NCBI RefSeq assembly: GCF_019226825.1
Contig: NZ_CP076643.1
Coordinates: 1,426,001-1,490,000 of the forward strand
Source of the DNA: Vibrio ostreae
Lineage (GTDB): Bacteria > Pseudomonadota > Gammaproteobacteria > Enterobacterales > Vibrionaceae
Length of the DNA: 64,000 nucleotides
Direction of reading: 5' to 3'
Notes under the pieces: generated by a model
Told to the model about the DNA's origin: nothing
The model's database searches: none
The model's input: only the letters and a program-made list of their open reading frames with translations
Position numbers and translations under genes: made by a program
Part shown: piece by piece, positions 1-9,036 of the stretch
Position numbering within the stretch: the stretch's first letter is position 1
How the letters are laid out: the number at the start of each line of letters is the position of its first letter

Positions 1-1147
1 TGGTGTAACCGTGTTGTGCGGCGTACGCTTTAATCCAGGCGGTGAGACGATTGTCCTTGCCAGCACCGGCATCCTGATTGAGGCTGGCCAGCATATAGAA
101 GCGCTCACCATTAAGCGGCGCTTGCTCATCCTGCGCGGCATAAAACGGGTTATGGCGAAAGCTGACCAGCGGCAAATCCAGCGTCTGGCCATCATCATCC
201 TGCACCGAACACCACATCGGCTCTTGGATAAAACAGGCATGTTCAAAGCGCTGCTGCAGCTCTTCACCCGCTGGGGTGGCCATCAGTTTGCTGAACTGGG
301 TGCCACGCCGTGCTTCCGGCTCGGTCATCAAACGCAGTGAGTTGGTGAGGCGCACCGGCAGCGACACTTTCAGCATCCACGGACAGTGCGGATGGTAAAC
401 GGCGCGCGAAGATGACGTCGCGGTCCAGCCGCCACTGCTCAGCTTAAGATCCTGCACCGCATCGGCGGCAAGGTGATATTGTCCTCGGGTACGGCGCCAC
501 TCTCTGGCCTGCAGCGGATGCAGCGGCAGCGGCAGCCACTCAGCGCCGGGCAGCGCCGCCACACTCTGACCTGTCTGCTGTTCAAACAGGGCCATCAGCG
601 CCTGCGCCATATCACCACCAACATACTCACCCACCAGGCAAGAACGCTTGACCGCGAACCATTCAATCGCAAACTGAGCGCCAAATTCCGGCAGATAGGC
701 CTCTTGTTCCTGCTCGCTGAGCGGCTCATTGCACTTCGGTGCCGGGTGCATACTGTGCCCCCCGCTCAGGTTCTGCTCTGAAGCAATAAAGCCCTGCACC
801 GCGGCACGCGCGTGCAGCGCGGCATCCGCGCGCTGGACATAACTATCCGAGTCCAGCACACGCTGAACAAACTTAGCCTTATCGCTTGCCGCAACCGAAT
901 CAAAATAATGCTCGACAATCTCAGCCATAGCACTGTCAAAATCGACCGGCTGCAGGCCTTGCGGTGTCGATAACAGCAGCTCGCCGCGATAACGGTGCCT
1001 GCCCGCCGCCGAAACATAAGCCAGGGGGATCACCAGTTCACGCCCTGCATTCAGAGGTAACCGAACCACCTGCTCTTCTACTCGCGCCGCTCCGGTTTCG
1101 AGCAAAAAGCTGTTTAAAAAGTGCTGCATGGTCAAAGCATGAGTCAT
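1..1147 (-). CDS. iucA: IucA-type NIS siderophore synthetase (3' part outside window)
   Basis: About 382 N-terminal codons of an ATP-dependent NIS (IucA/IucC family) synthetase, which joins a citrate carboxyl to an amine or hydroxylamine during siderophore assembly in the cytoplasm. Diagnostic stretches are GHSMHPAPK near residue 150, the LPLPLHPLQ motif, the nucleotide-binding TSSSR segment and VSLPVRLTNSLR. The HPAPK region, the following LPEF and WFAV segments and RLTNS resemble E. coli IucA more than IucC. The ATG at 1147 has AAGGA upstream; an in-frame ATG at 1162 lacks a ribosome site. It lies about 310 bases behind the IutA-type receptor on the same strand. The product may be aerobactin or a related citrate siderophore; which one cannot be decided because iucB and iucD are not in view. 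Confidence 0.8.
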   Translation of the reverse strand, partial: MTHALTMQHFLNSFLLETGAARVEEQVVRLPLNAGRELVIPLAYVSAAGRHRYRGELLLSTPQGLQPVDFDSAMAEIVEHYFDSVAASDKAKFVQRVLDSDSYVQRADAALHARAAVQGFIASEQNLSGGHSMHPAPKCNEPLSEQEQEAYLPEFGAQFAIEWFAVKRSCLVGEYVGGDMAQALMALFEQQTGQSVAALPGAEWLPLPLHPLQAREWRRTRGQYHLAADAVQDLKLSSGGWTATSSSRAVYHPHCPWMLKVSLPVRLTNSLRLMTEPEARRGTQFSKLMATPAGEELQQRFEHACFIQEPMWCSVQDDDGQTLDLPLVSFRHNPFYAAQDEQAPLNGERFYMLASLNQDAGAGKDNRLTAWIKAYAAQHGYT

Positions 1148-1343
1148 AAAGTAATCCTTCATCGTTTGTGAGGTTAGTTAAGGCCTGGCCTGTAAAATGT
1201 GTGTCCTGAAAAATGTAAAAGTCTCTGTTGGCTACCCACCGCCCTAAATTAGGGATGCACGAAGCCAAAGCTGGTCGTTACTGACAGCCGCACAGGGAGG
1301 TAAACAGAGAAAAAGTTGAAAGCTGGCCAGATAAGCCAACGGG

Positions 1344-1369
1344 GGAACCGACCGGGTCAGGCCGGTTCC
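1344..1369 (-). terminator. Weak intergenic hairpin after iutA
   Basis: A 7-bp inverted repeat (GGAACCG/CGGTTCC) with a 12-base loop sits between the receptor gene and the NIS gene. No T-run follows on the minus strand, so it may be a processing or attenuation hairpin rather than a true terminator. The rest of the 1163-1455 gap shows no convincing gene. Confidence 0.3.
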
Positions 1370-1455
1370 GCCATTGAGATCAGCACGAGCGGTTAAGTCG
1401 TCATACCAACAACTCCTGCGCTTTGGTAAACGTTAACGGCTTCATGCTGCACACC

Positions 1456-3645
1456 TTAGAAGGTCGCGCTGTAACTGACCGCCAGAGTCCGGCCCAAACC
1501 ATTGTGGGAGTAGATCTCCGGTGATGAGCTTGCGCCGTACAGCATCTGTGCACGTTGGCTCCAGATGGTTTCGTAGTCGCGGTCAAACAGGTTCTGAATA
1601 CCGACGTTAAGGCGGCCTACCGGCAGTGCGTAGTACGCACTCAGGTTTGCCAGGGTGAAACTCTCCAGTTTCTCACCATCTTCATCTTCGTAGCTGATGA
1701 AGCTGTTGACGCGCAGTTCAGCGCCATACTGGTAGTTATCAAAACCAAACCAGGCACTGCCTGAGCTCGGGCTGGCCGACGCGGCTTCCAGCTTCTCCCA
1801 GCTGCCGTCGACCTTGGTTTCACTTTTCACGTAATGCGCCTGAACACCGGTGTAGAAATCATCGTTGATCTGGTAAACAGTCTGACCTTCGATACCGTAG
1901 ATACGCTTATCGTCATCTTCAACGCCGACAGCAAAGGTGGTGCGGTCATAAGACACCGTTTTATCTGACAGAGACAGGTAACCGGCGACCTGCACATCCC
2001 ACGCTCCCTGCGACATACGCCAGCCGAGTTCGTAAGAGTTGGTTTTCACGCCCTGTAAACTTGCGTTGTCGACCGAAGTTGACCCAGACAGAGATCCGTC
2101 TAACTGGTACGTGCCCTGGCCAAAGAAGCGAGCCGGATCCGGCACGTCAAAGCCTTGCGAGAAGTTGCCCCATACCTGCATATTGTCAGTAAGGTGATAA
2201 ACCGACCCTAAATTAAACAACCATTCATCGTAATCAATATCACCACCGGTAATCGCTTCCGGCTGATTTGGCAGCAAGCCTGCATCGTAGGCGTACTGCG
2301 CTTCAACACCGACATGGTCACTGATCTCATGTTCCATAATCGCATAACGGAAACCACCGCTGACCGACCAGTCCGGCATCACTTCCCAGTCCACCTGAGA
2401 GAACAGCGCATAGTAGTTACTGTCGATATCCGGATAACGCGAAACCGTATCGACCGGATCAAACACCAATCCGCCGGAAGCGAGGGCCTGGTTTGCATCA
2501 AAAATAGTCTGGTCCGCTTCAAATGAATCGCGCGAGGCGTCCATACCGTAAGTCAGTTTGACTTGTTCCCAGCGCTTGATTAACGCCAGATTCAGGCCAT
2601 AAACGGTCGATTTCTGTTCCGATGCGCCGTACAGAGGAATCGTCGCTCCGCCAATCCGTCCGGTTGAAGGGTACGGGAAGTAACGCAGCGATTCAGTACG
2701 AAAATATGCCTGTGCCAGAAGTTGCTGCCCCAGCACATCATCGTGGCTGTATTGAGCATTCAGCATGACACGTTCAGTATTCGGCTGCTTGTCGAGTTGT
2801 AAACCTTTACGGGTTTCTACCACCGATGGGTCAGTAATACCCGTCAGGTTCGGACCGAGATACGTCGCATAATCCGAGTCCTGCTCACTGTTGTAATACT
2901 GCGCCGTTACCGACAGCTTCTGGTGATCGTCCGGCGTGAATTCGACATTACCCATCACATCAATGGTTTCATTAAACTGCAGGTCTGTCTGAGTAATATC
3001 CGGGCGAATCATTTCACCGTGAGAATCGTAAGCCCCACCGTTTTTTGAATACGCCACAGACGCACGACCACGTAAGGTATCGGTACCGCCGGACAGCGCC
3101 ACCGCAACATTTTTATTGAGGTCATTGCTGTCATTAAAGCCGGTCTGGCCACCCACTTTGGTTTCAACCGTCAGGTCATTGCCGGTCGCTTTCTTGGTGA
3201 TGATGTTGATGATACCGCCAGCCGCACCCGCGCCGTAAATAGACGTGGCACCTGACAGCACTTCCACCCGGGCAATGTTGAACGGGTCGATGCTGTCGAG
3301 CTGACGGCTGATGTTACGAGTTGAGTTAAGAGACACACCGTCAATCATCACCAGTGCCGAACGGCCACGCAGGTTTTGCGAATAGTTGGTACGAGCGTTA
3401 CTCCCGAAATCAAACCCCGGGATCAGCTCGCCCAGCGCATTCTTCAGATCAGCACCTGAATTGAGAGCACGCTCAAGTTTTTCCTGATCAACGACCCACA
3501 TCGTTGAAGCCACATCTGCGATGGCTGTTTCCGAACGGCTGCCGGTGACCACGATAGTATCCGGTGATGCTGCCTGACTGACACTGGCAAAGATCATTAA
3601 AGCGATCGGGCTTAACTTCGCCACACATCGAGTGGTATTTTTCAT
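1456..3645 (-). CDS. iutA: IutA-type TonB-dependent ferric siderophore receptor
   Basis: A 729-residue outer membrane receptor for a ferric hydroxamate-citrate siderophore, energised by TonB-ExbBD. A signal peptide ends at about residue 25 (ASVSQA). The TonB box region is DTIVVTG, followed by the plug domain (LRGRSALVMIDGVSLN, then SRQLDSIDPFNIARVEVLSG and the GAAGGIINI segment). The rest is a 22-strand-type barrel ending in aromatic SATF. Plug and barrel segments (RTNY, SRQLDSIDPFNI, NSYELGWR, KRRIYG-like KRIYGIEG) closely match aerobactin receptor IutA. It starts 20 bases after the MFS gene on the same strand, so the two are probably co-transcribed from the Fur-controlled promoter. Confidence 0.9.
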   Translation of the reverse strand: MKNTTRCVAKLSPIALMIFASVSQAASPDTIVVTGSRSETAIADVASTMWVVDQEKLERALNSGADLKNALGELIPGFDFGSNARTNYSQNLRGRSALVMIDGVSLNSTRNISRQLDSIDPFNIARVEVLSGATSIYGAGAAGGIINIITKKATGNDLTVETKVGGQTGFNDSNDLNKNVAVALSGGTDTLRGRASVAYSKNGGAYDSHGEMIRPDITQTDLQFNETIDVMGNVEFTPDDHQKLSVTAQYYNSEQDSDYATYLGPNLTGITDPSVVETRKGLQLDKQPNTERVMLNAQYSHDDVLGQQLLAQAYFRTESLRYFPYPSTGRIGGATIPLYGASEQKSTVYGLNLALIKRWEQVKLTYGMDASRDSFEADQTIFDANQALASGGLVFDPVDTVSRYPDIDSNYYALFSQVDWEVMPDWSVSGGFRYAIMEHEISDHVGVEAQYAYDAGLLPNQPEAITGGDIDYDEWLFNLGSVYHLTDNMQVWGNFSQGFDVPDPARFFGQGTYQLDGSLSGSTSVDNASLQGVKTNSYELGWRMSQGAWDVQVAGYLSLSDKTVSYDRTTFAVGVEDDDKRIYGIEGQTVYQINDDFYTGVQAHYVKSETKVDGSWEKLEAASASPSSGSAWFGFDNYQYGAELRVNSFISYEDEDGEKLESFTLANLSAYYALPVGRLNVGIQNLFDRDYETIWSQRAQMLYGASSSPEIYSHNGLGRTLAVSYSATF

Positions 3646-3665
3646 AATGTTAGATATCCATTCTT

Positions 3666-4859
3666 CTAATTAGATTGCATAAAGGAACAAGTGCCGGACT
3701 CAGTGTTTTTCCTGAGTTTTAGCACGGTGAAGAGCAATAACAGGACCAGGGCAGAAATAAGCACGGATAAGCTCCATTGCTGATGTAAAAACAGCGAAGC
3801 CAACCCGGTTCCGACCATGTGTCCGGTTGTGTGAGAGCGCGTCAGATAGCCACTGCTTTTGGCTTGCCGGGCAGGTTCAGATTCCCGCTCCAACAAACGA
3901 CTGGTATACCAGGCCGGTAAACCAGCGACAGCTAATAACAACCCCACCACTGCGAAAAACAAGCCCCACCAGTTCGCACCGCCTGTCACCAGTATTATCC
4001 AGCCAATAACGAGAGAGAGGAGTAAAACGGGCAACAATGCAGAGGAATAACTGCGACTTATTTTCGGGATCACGCGCAGTTGATAGACCACCAGCAGCAC
4101 ACTGGTCGCCAACATCATCAGCGCGTAAACTTTAGAACCTTCTTCACCCTCATAGCCGTGCGAGGTGATAAACTGCAGCACATAAAGCTGAAATACCGCA
4201 ACAAATCCGGTCGTCAGTAATGCAGCGCTGTAAACCACGCGTGCGTAACCGCTTTGTCCCCGGGCTTTTGTCTCCTCTGACGGACGTGCAAGTTGCGCAG
4301 ACTGGCCAGAGGCATGACATTGACCCGGCAGGGCCATGAAGAGCACAGGCACCACCAGGACAATCGGGACCAACAAGATGACCGGAATCGATACCGGCAA
4401 CAGAACCAACGCTGGTCCGGCCAGGCGACCGATAGTCAAACCACCACTCAATGCCGACAGCGCACCGGGGGTCGCTTTGCCCTGCGCGGCAAGTTGCGCC
4501 TGGCTAAGCGGCAAAAACGCGCTGCTGAATCCACCAATCGCAAAACGGCACACGCCAATCAGCCAGATGTTGCCTGGCGCCAGCAGCAACAGACAGATAA
4601 AACTCAGGTTAGCCACTATGTAGCCGCAAGATGCCAGACGAATCGCTCGGCCGAATCCCAGCTTTTCAGCCACTCCGCCCCACCAACCGGCTCCCAGCCA
4701 GTAGCTGACCAAATTCATGTTCACCATCGCGACCAGCAAGCCAACCGAAGCTGCGGAATCACTCTGACCGACCCACTCAATCAAGGTGGGGATTGCGGAC
4801 AGCAGTACAGTTTGGTTGATACCAAGTGATATCAAAGCCAGGGTTAAAACAGGCATCAT
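3666..4859 (-). CDS. MFS transporter, probable siderophore exporter
   Basis: A hydrophobic protein of about 397 residues with roughly 12 membrane segments typical of the major facilitator superfamily. Its place between a divergent iucC and the iutA-type receptor suggests that it exports the siderophore made by the neighbouring NIS enzymes; that role is inferred from context. A longer reading frame upstream (to 4928) would translate through the Fur box, so the start was set at the paired Met codons at 4859. The C-terminus is short and basic (LKLRKNTESG). Substrate specificity cannot be read from the sequence. Confidence 0.75.
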   Translation of the reverse strand: MMPVLTLALISLGINQTVLLSAIPTLIEWVGQSDSAASVGLLVAMVNMNLVSYWLGAGWWGGVAEKLGFGRAIRLASCGYIVANLSFICLLLLAPGNIWLIGVCRFAIGGFSSAFLPLSQAQLAAQGKATPGALSALSGGLTIGRLAGPALVLLPVSIPVILLVPIVLVVPVLFMALPGQCHASGQSAQLARPSEETKARGQSGYARVVYSAALLTTGFVAVFQLYVLQFITSHGYEGEEGSKVYALMMLATSVLLVVYQLRVIPKISRSYSSALLPVLLLSLVIGWIILVTGGANWWGLFFAVVGLLLAVAGLPAWYTSRLLERESEPARQAKSSGYLTRSHTTGHMVGTGLASLFLHQQWSLSVLISALVLLLLFTVLKLRKNTESGTCSFMQSN

Positions 4860-4879
4860 GGAACGCAAACTTAAATCTA

Positions 4880-4904
4880 AATGATAATAGTTACTATTAT
4901 GATT
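4880..4904. promoter_or_regulatory. Fur box in divergent siderophore promoter
   Basis: The stretch ATGATAATAG-TTA-CTATTATGAT is a near-perfect inverted repeat and fits the Fur consensus (GATAATGATAATCATTATC) closely. It lies 21 bases upstream of the MFS start and about 135 bases upstream of the iucC start, so one iron-responsive operator could silence both arms of the locus. Confidence 0.8.
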
Positions 4905-5040
4905 GCCTGATATGTAAAGATATGTCAATAATAACGTAAAGGTATGTCAGCGGTTTTGTAGCAACAGCACACAGTGCAACGTTAAAAAACCGTTGAATAT
5001 GTCATTGATTCAATCCACTAACGACACGGAATTGCCCCTA

Positions 5041-6756
5041 ATGAATAAGCAATACTGGCTTTCAGCCAACCAGCATCTTTGCGCTAAAATCATCACCGAA
5101 TTGCACTATGAGGAGCGGCTTCAGCCCAGAACTGCAGGCGCAGGTTGGGTGCTTGCCACCGCCGATCGTGAGTGGCGCTTTAAGGCTGGCGTGACGGTGT
5201 GGGGCATGCTGAATATTGATGAGGCTTCACTGCATTGCTCGGACCTTCGCGAGCCACTCGCTGCGCAGCTACTGCTCGATGTCCAGGCCGATCTGGAAAT
5301 CAACGATATCAATCTGGCCAATTTGTTAGAAGAAGTGCAGCAAACCCTGTACAGCGATATGCAGCGCTTAGCTCAGTTGCAGCACGTGACCGCGAGTGAC
5401 ATGGCGCAAATGCCTGAAACGCTGCGTCAGCGTTATATCGACTCTCATCCGAAAGCGATTGCCAACAAAGGGCGCCTTGGCTGGGGAGCCGACGATCTGC
5501 AGCGCTACGCGCCCGAATCCGGATCGGCATTCAAACTGCGCTGGCTGGCGGTGAGAAAATCCTTGTGTCAGTCTGGTATTGCGGCCGGGCTGGAGTATCA
5601 GCAGTTACTGGAAAATGTGCTTGAAGCGGAGACTCTGCGCGCATTACAGCACTCGCTTGGCAAGCAAGCGCAAAATTTCTGGCTGATTGCCGTTCATCCG
5701 TGGCAATACCAACGTTTTCTGACCGGACAATACGCCGGCCTGTTTGCTGATGGGGATCTGATTGATTTGGGCGAACATGGCCCGGACTGGCTGGCACAAC
5801 AGTCGATTCGCACCCTGAGCGCAGAAGATACAGCCGTCCAGTACGACGCTAAAACCGCGCTGAGTATTCTCAATACCTCCAGTTATCGCGGTATTCCGGG
5901 CAAGTTTATCGTTCAGGGACCAGAGCTTTCTGCCTGGCTGGCCAAAACCGCCGCCAGCGATCCAACCCTTGCTCAGCACGGATTGAAAGTGCAGCAGGAA
6001 GTGGCCGGATTCTACTGTGCTCACCCGTTTCAGGCGCAGATCAAACAAGGTCCGTATCGCTATGATGAAATGCTGGGCTGCATCTGGCGTGAGCGGGCCG
6101 AAGCCGTAGTCGGCGCCAGTCAGCGCCCGATGACCATGGCGGCGTTAATGCAAACCGATCAAAACGGTACACCGCTTATCGGCGCACTCATTGACGCTTC
6201 AGAACTCAGCGCCAAAGCCTGGCTGGCGAAACTGTTTAACCATGTGGTGGTACCGCTCTACCATCTGATGTGTAAATACGGCGTTGCGCTGGTGGCTCAT
6301 GGCCAGAACATCACCCTGATCCTGGAAAACAATCAGCCGGCCGGCTGCATTATCAAGGACTTTCACGGTGACCTGCGCCTGGTCGATCAAGCCTATCCCG
6401 AGCTGGAAAGTCTTAACGCCGATATCCGTAATACCCTGACCCGCTTGCCGCCTAAATACCTGGTGCATGACCTGCTGACCGGCCATTTTGTTACCGTGCT
6501 ACGTTTTATCTCACCGCATCTGATTGGCCTTGGCGTTACTGAACAGGAGTTTTATCAACTGCTGCGTCAGACACTGACCGACTATCAGCAACAACATCCG
6601 GATTTAGCCGAACGTTACGCTCAGTTCGACCTGCTATCGCCGACCATCGATAAAATCTGTATCAACCGGGTGCGCTTCCGCATCGGTTATGGCGACAGCA
6701 ATGAGCGACCTCTGCCGGATATCGGCCAACCGATACCTAACCCGCTTAACCCTTAG
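5041..6756 (+). CDS. iucC: IucC-type NIS siderophore synthetase
   Basis: A 571-residue NIS synthetase. Clear IucC-like landmarks are HPKAIANKGRLGWG, FRLRWLAV-type FKLRWLAVRKS, VHPWQYQ, LGEHGPDWLAQQSIRTL, LSILNTSSYRGIPGKFI, YRYDEMLGCIWRE, VVVPLYHLMCKYGVALVAHGQ, KDFHGDLRLV and the C-terminal FVTVLRFISP. In the aerobactin pathway IucC adds the second N6-acetyl-N6-hydroxylysine to citrate. The start was set at the ATG that aligns with E. coli IucC (MNKQYWL); in-frame starts at 4993 (TTG) and 4999 (ATG) exist but have no ribosome site. It is transcribed away from the MFS-iutA-iucA arm. Separation of iucC from iucA differs from the classical iucABCD-iutA order. Confidence 0.88.
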   Translation: MNKQYWLSANQHLCAKIITELHYEERLQPRTAGAGWVLATADREWRFKAGVTVWGMLNIDEASLHCSDLREPLAAQLLLDVQADLEINDINLANLLEEVQQTLYSDMQRLAQLQHVTASDMAQMPETLRQRYIDSHPKAIANKGRLGWGADDLQRYAPESGSAFKLRWLAVRKSLCQSGIAAGLEYQQLLENVLEAETLRALQHSLGKQAQNFWLIAVHPWQYQRFLTGQYAGLFADGDLIDLGEHGPDWLAQQSIRTLSAEDTAVQYDAKTALSILNTSSYRGIPGKFIVQGPELSAWLAKTAASDPTLAQHGLKVQQEVAGFYCAHPFQAQIKQGPYRYDEMLGCIWRERAEAVVGASQRPMTMAALMQTDQNGTPLIGALIDASELSAKAWLAKLFNHVVVPLYHLMCKYGVALVAHGQNITLILENNQPAGCIIKDFHGDLRLVDQAYPELESLNADIRNTLTRLPPKYLVHDLLTGHFVTVLRFISPHLIGLGVTEQEFYQLLRQTLTDYQQQHPDLAERYAQFDLLSPTIDKICINRVRFRIGYGDSNERPLPDIGQPIPNPLNP

Positions 6757-6772
6757 AGCGGTCTAAAACACA

Positions 6773-6803
6773 ACGGGCCATTTCTGCGCAGGAAATGGCC
6801 CGT
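6773..6803 (+). terminator. Hairpin after iucC
   Basis: A perfect 12-bp inverted repeat (ACGGGCCATTTC / GAAATGGCCCGT) with a 7-base loop begins 16 bases after the iucC stop. There is no clear T-run after it on the plus strand. Confidence 0.65.
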
Positions 6804-6841
6804 CAATACATCGGACATGAAGCAACGAATTTTCTTCAGGC

Positions 6842-6889
6842 AAAAAAAAGTCATCTCCGAGGTATAGGACTTAACTACCCCGAGATGAC
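6842..6889 (-). terminator. Rho-independent terminator of the MarR gene
   Basis: The stem GTCATCTC / GAGATGAC (6850-6889), with partly paired arms, is followed on the minus strand by eight T residues (A-run 6842-6849). It lies about 180 bases past the MarR stop. The rest of 6890-7067 shows no gene. Confidence 0.6.
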
Positions 6890-7067
6890 ACGTTTCCGTA
6901 TATACGGAACAACTCGTATATTAATAGGTTTGCAGTGGATTAATATTAATATGGGAGAAGAACTCCCCAACTTTGTTGACGAGAAAGGAAAAACTAGGCG
7001 GACAAGCGCTTAGGCACATCATCCACAGCCGCCGCTCAACGCCACGACTGACTATTCGGTTTCACTC

Positions 7068-7532
7068 TCATTTATCGCATTTACATTGCTGTACATATTC
7101 CGTCGCGCGGGTTTCAAACTGTCTTAACACCCGGGTGGCGCATTCAATGTCTTCAGCAGAGACATCGGCCATCAGCTCCTGACGTAACTCATCGGCGACT
7201 TTAACCAGTTTTTGTGCTAATTCCGTACCCCGAGGTAATACATGCAGCGTTTTTACCCGGCGATCACCGGCCACTTCACATCGTTCCAGCCACTGCTCTT
7301 CTGCAGCCTGGTCCAGCAAACGCACCAGTGCGCCTGGGTTAATCCCCAGCTCCTCGGCCAGCAATTTCTGGTTAATGCCGTTCGGATGTCGGTACACCAG
7401 CACCATTAGCATCGCCAGAGACATCGAAATATCGTATTCAGCGATCACTTCCGAGACGGCCCGTTGCCAAGCTCTTTTTACTGGCTGAAGGCTGTTGGTC
7501 AGCTCACATAAAAGCAACGCTTTGTCTGGCAT
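7068..7532 (-). CDS. MarR-family transcriptional regulator
   Basis: A 154-residue winged-helix protein. The helix-turn-helix region is about residues 50-80 (NQKLLAEELGINPGALVRLLDQ), followed by the wing with the typical DRRVKTLHVLPRG segment, where the D-R pair of the MarR wing is kept. Such dimers usually repress a divergent or adjacent gene and release DNA on binding a small ligand or on oxidation. The gene is divergent from a secreted esterase, with a 312-base region between them that contains a repeated palindromic motif. The ligand and targets are unknown. Confidence 0.85.
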   Translation of the reverse strand: MPDKALLLCELTNSLQPVKRAWQRAVSEVIAEYDISMSLAMLMVLVYRHPNGINQKLLAEELGINPGALVRLLDQAAEEQWLERCEVAGDRRVKTLHVLPRGTELAQKLVKVADELRQELMADVSAEDIECATRVLRQFETRATEYVQQCKCDK

Positions 7533-7598
7533 TTTTTCTTCCTAGAGCCCGTAAAGTTTGTGTAACTGCGATTCGGAGTACAGCATAATAAAATATAC

Positions 7599-7640
7599 TT
7601 GCTTAAGCAATTATTTTTTAGGCAACTATATCTTAGGCAA
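7599..7640. promoter_or_regulatory. Putative MarR operator with three 15-bp-spaced half sites
   Basis: The 12-bp palindrome TTGCTTAAGCAA (7599-7610) is followed by two copies of TTAGGCAA (7618-7625 and 7633-7640). The TTA(A/G)GCAA elements start exactly 15 bases apart. They lie 67-108 bases upstream of the MarR start, where an autoregulatory operator would be expected. The rest of 7533-7844 holds no gene. Confidence 0.5.
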
Positions 7641-7844
7641 TGATATTGACTAAGCTGATAATTTTGTACGGCCAGCGATGAAGGTTAATCAGTCGCCCGC
7701 ATAACTGCGCCGAATCAACCTGGAACCAGGTTAAAATATTCACCTCAGACATCAGCCATATTTGTGAAAGCAATCATACGCAGCAGCGTGTGCTCACTGA
7801 TATGATACCGGTTACATTACAAGTACAAATCTATCGAGGTCTTA

Positions 7845-8612
7845 ATGTTAAAACCGTTTCTGTCAGTCGCTATTTCTGCCCTCTGCGCCACACCGGCCTT
7901 CGCTGCCTGGCAAGCTGAAAACTACGACGATGGCCAGTTTACCCTTCCATACCAGCTCTACACTCCGCAGCAACATGGCCAGCTGCCGCTGATCATTCAT
8001 CTGCACGGCAGCGGTGAAGCCGGGACTGATAATCAGGCGCAGATGTATCAGGGCACCAACTGGGGCCCGCAATATTTCGCCAGCGCGGAAAATCAGTCCA
8101 TTCAAGCCGCTTACGTGCTCGCACCGCAAACTCCGGGGCCGATGCGCTGGGCAAGCACAACGTTAGCCCCCTATAACTATAAGAAAACGCCATCGACCGA
8201 GTCTATGACCGCTCTGCTCCACCTGGTGGATAGACTTCTGGTTGAAAATCCCGATATCGATCCGGCACGCGTCTACATCACCGGATTATCAAGAGGTGGT
8301 CAGGGCGTGTGGAACGCGATGATGCAGCGCCCGGAGTTGTTTGCTGCCGCACTGCCTATCGCTGGCAGCGCCGACCCAAAGCAGGCCAAAACCATCAAAC
8401 ATATTCCGACCTGGGTATTTCATGGCAGTGCTGACGAAGTCACTAATGTGGATTATTCGCGCCAGATGGTCGATGCTATCATTCGATCAGGCGGCTCCAC
8501 CTCAACCATTCGCTACAGCGAAATCGAAGATGGTGGCCACTCGGCATCCTGGGTCACTGCTTACGGTAATAGTGACGTCTATCGTTGGCTGATGAAACAT
8601 CATAAACAGTAA
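7845..8612 (+). CDS. Secreted alpha/beta-hydrolase esterase (PHB depolymerase / peptidase-like)
   Basis: A 255-residue protein with a clear signal peptide (cleavage after CATPAFA). The oxyanion-hole segment is IIHLHGSGEAG, the nucleophile elbow is GLSRGG (Ser near residue 149), the acidic residue is probably in HGSADEVTNV and the histidine in EDGGHSASW. This arrangement fits secreted esterases of the COG4099/PHB-depolymerase-like group. GAGGT precedes the ATG at a good distance. A terminator hairpin follows at 8638. The natural substrate cannot be read from the sequence; polyester, acyl ester or siderophore ester are possible. It is divergent from a MarR gene and may be its target. Confidence 0.7.
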   Translation: MLKPFLSVAISALCATPAFAAWQAENYDDGQFTLPYQLYTPQQHGQLPLIIHLHGSGEAGTDNQAQMYQGTNWGPQYFASAENQSIQAAYVLAPQTPGPMRWASTTLAPYNYKKTPSTESMTALLHLVDRLLVENPDIDPARVYITGLSRGGQGVWNAMMQRPELFAAALPIAGSADPKQAKTIKHIPTWVFHGSADEVTNVDYSRQMVDAIIRSGGSTSTIRYSEIEDGGHSASWVTAYGNSDVYRWLMKHHKQ

Positions 8613-8637
8613 CTCACCGCGGCTTTACCACAGATAC

Positions 8638-8665
8638 GAACAGCGGGAGGCTCACCCCGCTGTTC
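8638..8665 (+). terminator. Terminator after esterase gene
   Basis: A perfect 10-bp stem (GAACAGCGGG / CCCGCTGTTC) with an 8-base loop, 26 bases after the esterase stop, followed by a short T-containing stretch (TGCGTTTTC). Confidence 0.65.
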
Positions 8666-8841
8666 TGCGTTTTCACCCGAGACAAATACCCTTACAACAA
8701 GTGTTTCCTTACTGTCATAAAAGCCAGTCCTATCTATACTCATTAGTAGTTCAAACACCGGTAAGCCCAAGAGGCCCAAACCGGGTATCCTTTGCTGGCA
8801 TACAACAATAATCAACAGCAATGCGAACTTGAGGAGCACTT

Positions 8842-9036
8842 ATGTACAAAGTTAAAGACGAGGGATATACACCACTGTTTTTAGCTGGCCTGTTTGTCGC
8901 CGTAATGCTTTATGAATTACTGGTGCAGGACGGCAGCGCATGGCTGTGGATTCCGACCCTACTGCTGGCGGGCGTAACGGCCTCACTGACCTACGTGGTG
9001 CACTGGCATCGCCAACATCAGGGGGGTGGAGAATGA
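8842..9036 (+). CDS. Small two-segment membrane protein of unknown function
   Basis: A 64-residue protein with a strong GAGGAG ribosome site. Two hydrophobic segments are seen (about residues 11-27 and 33-52), followed by a basic, glycine-rich tail (HRQHQGGGE). I do not recognise a family. Its stop overlaps the start of the next tiny gene (ATGA), which indicates translational coupling. The terminator at 9153-9176 closes the pair. Confidence 0.6.
   Translation: MYKVKDEGYTPLFLAGLFVAVMLYELLVQDGSAWLWIPTLLLAGVTASLTYVVHWHRQHQGGGE

Noticed and set aside
4293..4829. Open frame opposite the MFS gene
   Set aside because: Gln/Arg-rich mirror of a membrane protein gene, no ribosome site or recognisable domain.
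6795..7013. 72-codon frame after iucC
   Set aside because: It starts inside a terminator hairpin and spans a second one; no ribosome site.
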